NCBI GenBank assembly: GCA_029227055.1
Contig: JAQXZE010000025.1
Span: 1-35,960, forward strand
Direction: 5' to 3'
DNA: 35,960 nt
From: Oscillospiraceae bacterium
Lineage (GTDB): Bacteria; Bacillota; Clostridia; Oscillospirales; Acutalibacteraceae
The notes beneath the pieces are model-generated. The model searched no databases. It saw only the letters and a list, made by a program, of their open reading frames with translations, and had not been told where the DNA came from. The position numbers and the translations under genes were made by a program. Positions 34,833 through 35,960 of this stretch are shown one piece after another. Each line of letters begins with the position of its first letter. The first letter of the stretch is position 1.

Positions 34833-35380
34833 CCTCCGGCTAAGCCGGAGGCTTGAATAAGCCCTAGAAGGGCATTTTACAGGCCACACTCCTAAAGGGG
34901 CTCCGAAAGGTTCTGCCAACCGCATTACTTCTTCGGGCAACCCCTAAAGGGGTGTTTTATTTAGCCTACTTTGTCTTGCTACCCGTAAACGGGTCTATGT
35001 ATTCTTGAATACTCATCTGGTCTGCCATTTCATCTTCTTGCAATTGGTTTCTTATGTATTCCGCAATTTGTTTTTTATTGCGTCCTACGGTATCTACATA
35101 GTATCCTCTTGCCCAAAAATGGCGATTTCCATATTTATACTTCAAATTTGCGTGTCTGTCAAAAATCATTAAATGCTCTTCCCTTTTAGAAATCCCATTA
35201 TTTGTGCTACACTATACTTAGGCGGTATTTCTATGAGCATATGTATATGGTCGGGACACGCTTCTGCTTCTATTATCTTCACACCTTTTTGATCACATAA
35301 TTTTCTCAAGATTTTTCCTATGTCTGTTTTTATCTCTTTATATATTGCTTGTCGGCGATATTTTGGTGCAAATGCGATAC
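34833..35380 (-). mobile_element. IS200/IS605-family remnant: subterminal hairpins plus degraded tnpA
   Basis: Perfect hairpin CCTCCGGC-TAA-GCCGGAGG (34833-34851), further short hairpins (GCCCT-AGA-AGGGC, CCCCTAAAGGGG) and tnpA fragments. Confidence 0.75.
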
Positions 35381-35393
35381 TGTTCTCAATCAC
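34966..35393 (-). pseudogene. tnpA: IS200/IS605 Y1 transposase TnpA, frameshifted and 5'-truncated
   Basis: 35169-35393 gives ...FAPKYRRQAIYKEIKTDIGKILRKLC...EAEACPDHIHMLIEIPPKYSVAQIMGFLKGKSI*; 34966-35169 continues in another frame MIFDRHANLKYKYGNRHFWARGYYVDTVGRNKKQIAEYIRNQLQED...; usual N-terminal stretch before VFAPKYRR is missing. Confidence 0.85.
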
Positions 35394-35852
35394 ACAGAGC
35401 TATATGAATACCGGCACGGCAAAATGCTGATGCACTTGAGATTTACCTTTGAACCATTGAACACATTAAACAGTCCCGGAGAATATATGCGGTACTATCG
35501 CCAACTGAGGGGGATGACCACAAGGCAGCTTGCTGAGAAATTAAACATTATACCGGCAACAGTTCTCGGCTATGAACAGAGGCGTTTCCAGATTCCGTAC
35601 GATATTGCTGTTTTACTCGCTAAGGAATTGCGAATACCCGAGTCTCTGCTATTTGACGATTTCTGCATTTTCATAAGCGCACCATATACGGAAATATTAC
35701 ATACGGTCAGAAAGCGTCATGGACTTAACCAAGTTGATTTTGCTGAAAATGCCAGTAGTCCTCCGAGTATATATGCGAAATGGGAGTCGGGCAGCCGCAG
35801 ACCGTCAAGAAAAATGTATCAGCAATTAAAAGCGATCTATCCCGAAATATAA
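35349..35852 (+). CDS. XRE-type helix-turn-helix protein with two HTH regions, probably 5'-truncated (possible start 35424)
   Basis: GEYMRYYRQLRGMTTRQLAEKLNIIPATVLGYEQRRFQIPYDIAVLLAKELRI...EILHTVRKRHGLNQVDFAENASSPPSIYAKWESGSRRPSRKMYQQLKAIYPEI. The first ~10 codons overlap the antisense of tnpA. Confidence 0.65.
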   Translation: MSAIFWCKCDTVLNHTELYEYRHGKMLMHLRFTFEPLNTLNSPGEYMRYYRQLRGMTTRQLAEKLNIIPATVLGYEQRRFQIPYDIAVLLAKELRIPESLLFDDFCIFISAPYTEILHTVRKRHGLNQVDFAENASSPPSIYAKWESGSRRPSRKMYQQLKAIYPEI

Positions 35853-35856
35853 CATT

Positions 35857-35888
35857 GAGCGTGCTCACCCGAAACGGTGGGTACGCTC
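35857..35888 (+). terminator. Intrinsic terminator after XRE gene
   Basis: GAGCGTGCTCACC-cgaaac-GGTGGGTACGCTC stem (with G-U pairs) followed by attttctt. Confidence 0.75.
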
Positions 35889-35960
35889 ATTTTCTTATCC
35901 GTACATTCGATTTTTGCGTTTACTTACGGTACAATAATTGCAGAAATTGAAAGGAAAATC

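Overview
A 36-kb bacterial chromosomal window, probably from a gut Clostridia/Oscillospirales-type Firmicute (inferred from gene content only). Left to right: (i) 3' part of an NhaC-type antiporter and an rpsF-ssb-rpsR operon on the minus strand; (ii) a plus-strand group coaX / ECF transporter S-component / DnaD-domain protein / DnaC-like helicase loader; (iii) a compact ~9.3-kb minus-strand operon encoding the whole shikimate pathway plus the Phe and Tyr branches (aminotransferase-pheA-aroB-aroC-aroE::aroK-aroQ-aroA-tyrA-DAHP synthase); (iv) a surface-polysaccharide region (flippase, four glycosyltransferases, Wzy-like polymerase) contiguous with a CotH kinase / VTC-domain / DUF4956 / GNAT set; (v) two large secreted proteins sharing a Cys-rich and dockerin-like tail; (vi) a degenerate IS200/IS605 tnpA next to a truncated-looking XRE regulator. 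The strongest unannotated signal is upstream of the aromatic operon: consensus-like promoter, SD, a 25-codon leader ORF with seven consecutive Phe/Tyr codons (FYYFYYF), competing hairpins, and an intrinsic terminator ending 21 nt before the first structural gene, i.e. a leader-peptide attenuator. Other signals: a ~270-bp element bounded by 25-bp inverted repeats between coaX and the ECF gene, an apparent ATT start codon for coaX, an AroE-AroK fusion, and the CotH/VTC/DUF4956 operon coupling. No database or folding computation was run; all pairings were read by eye.
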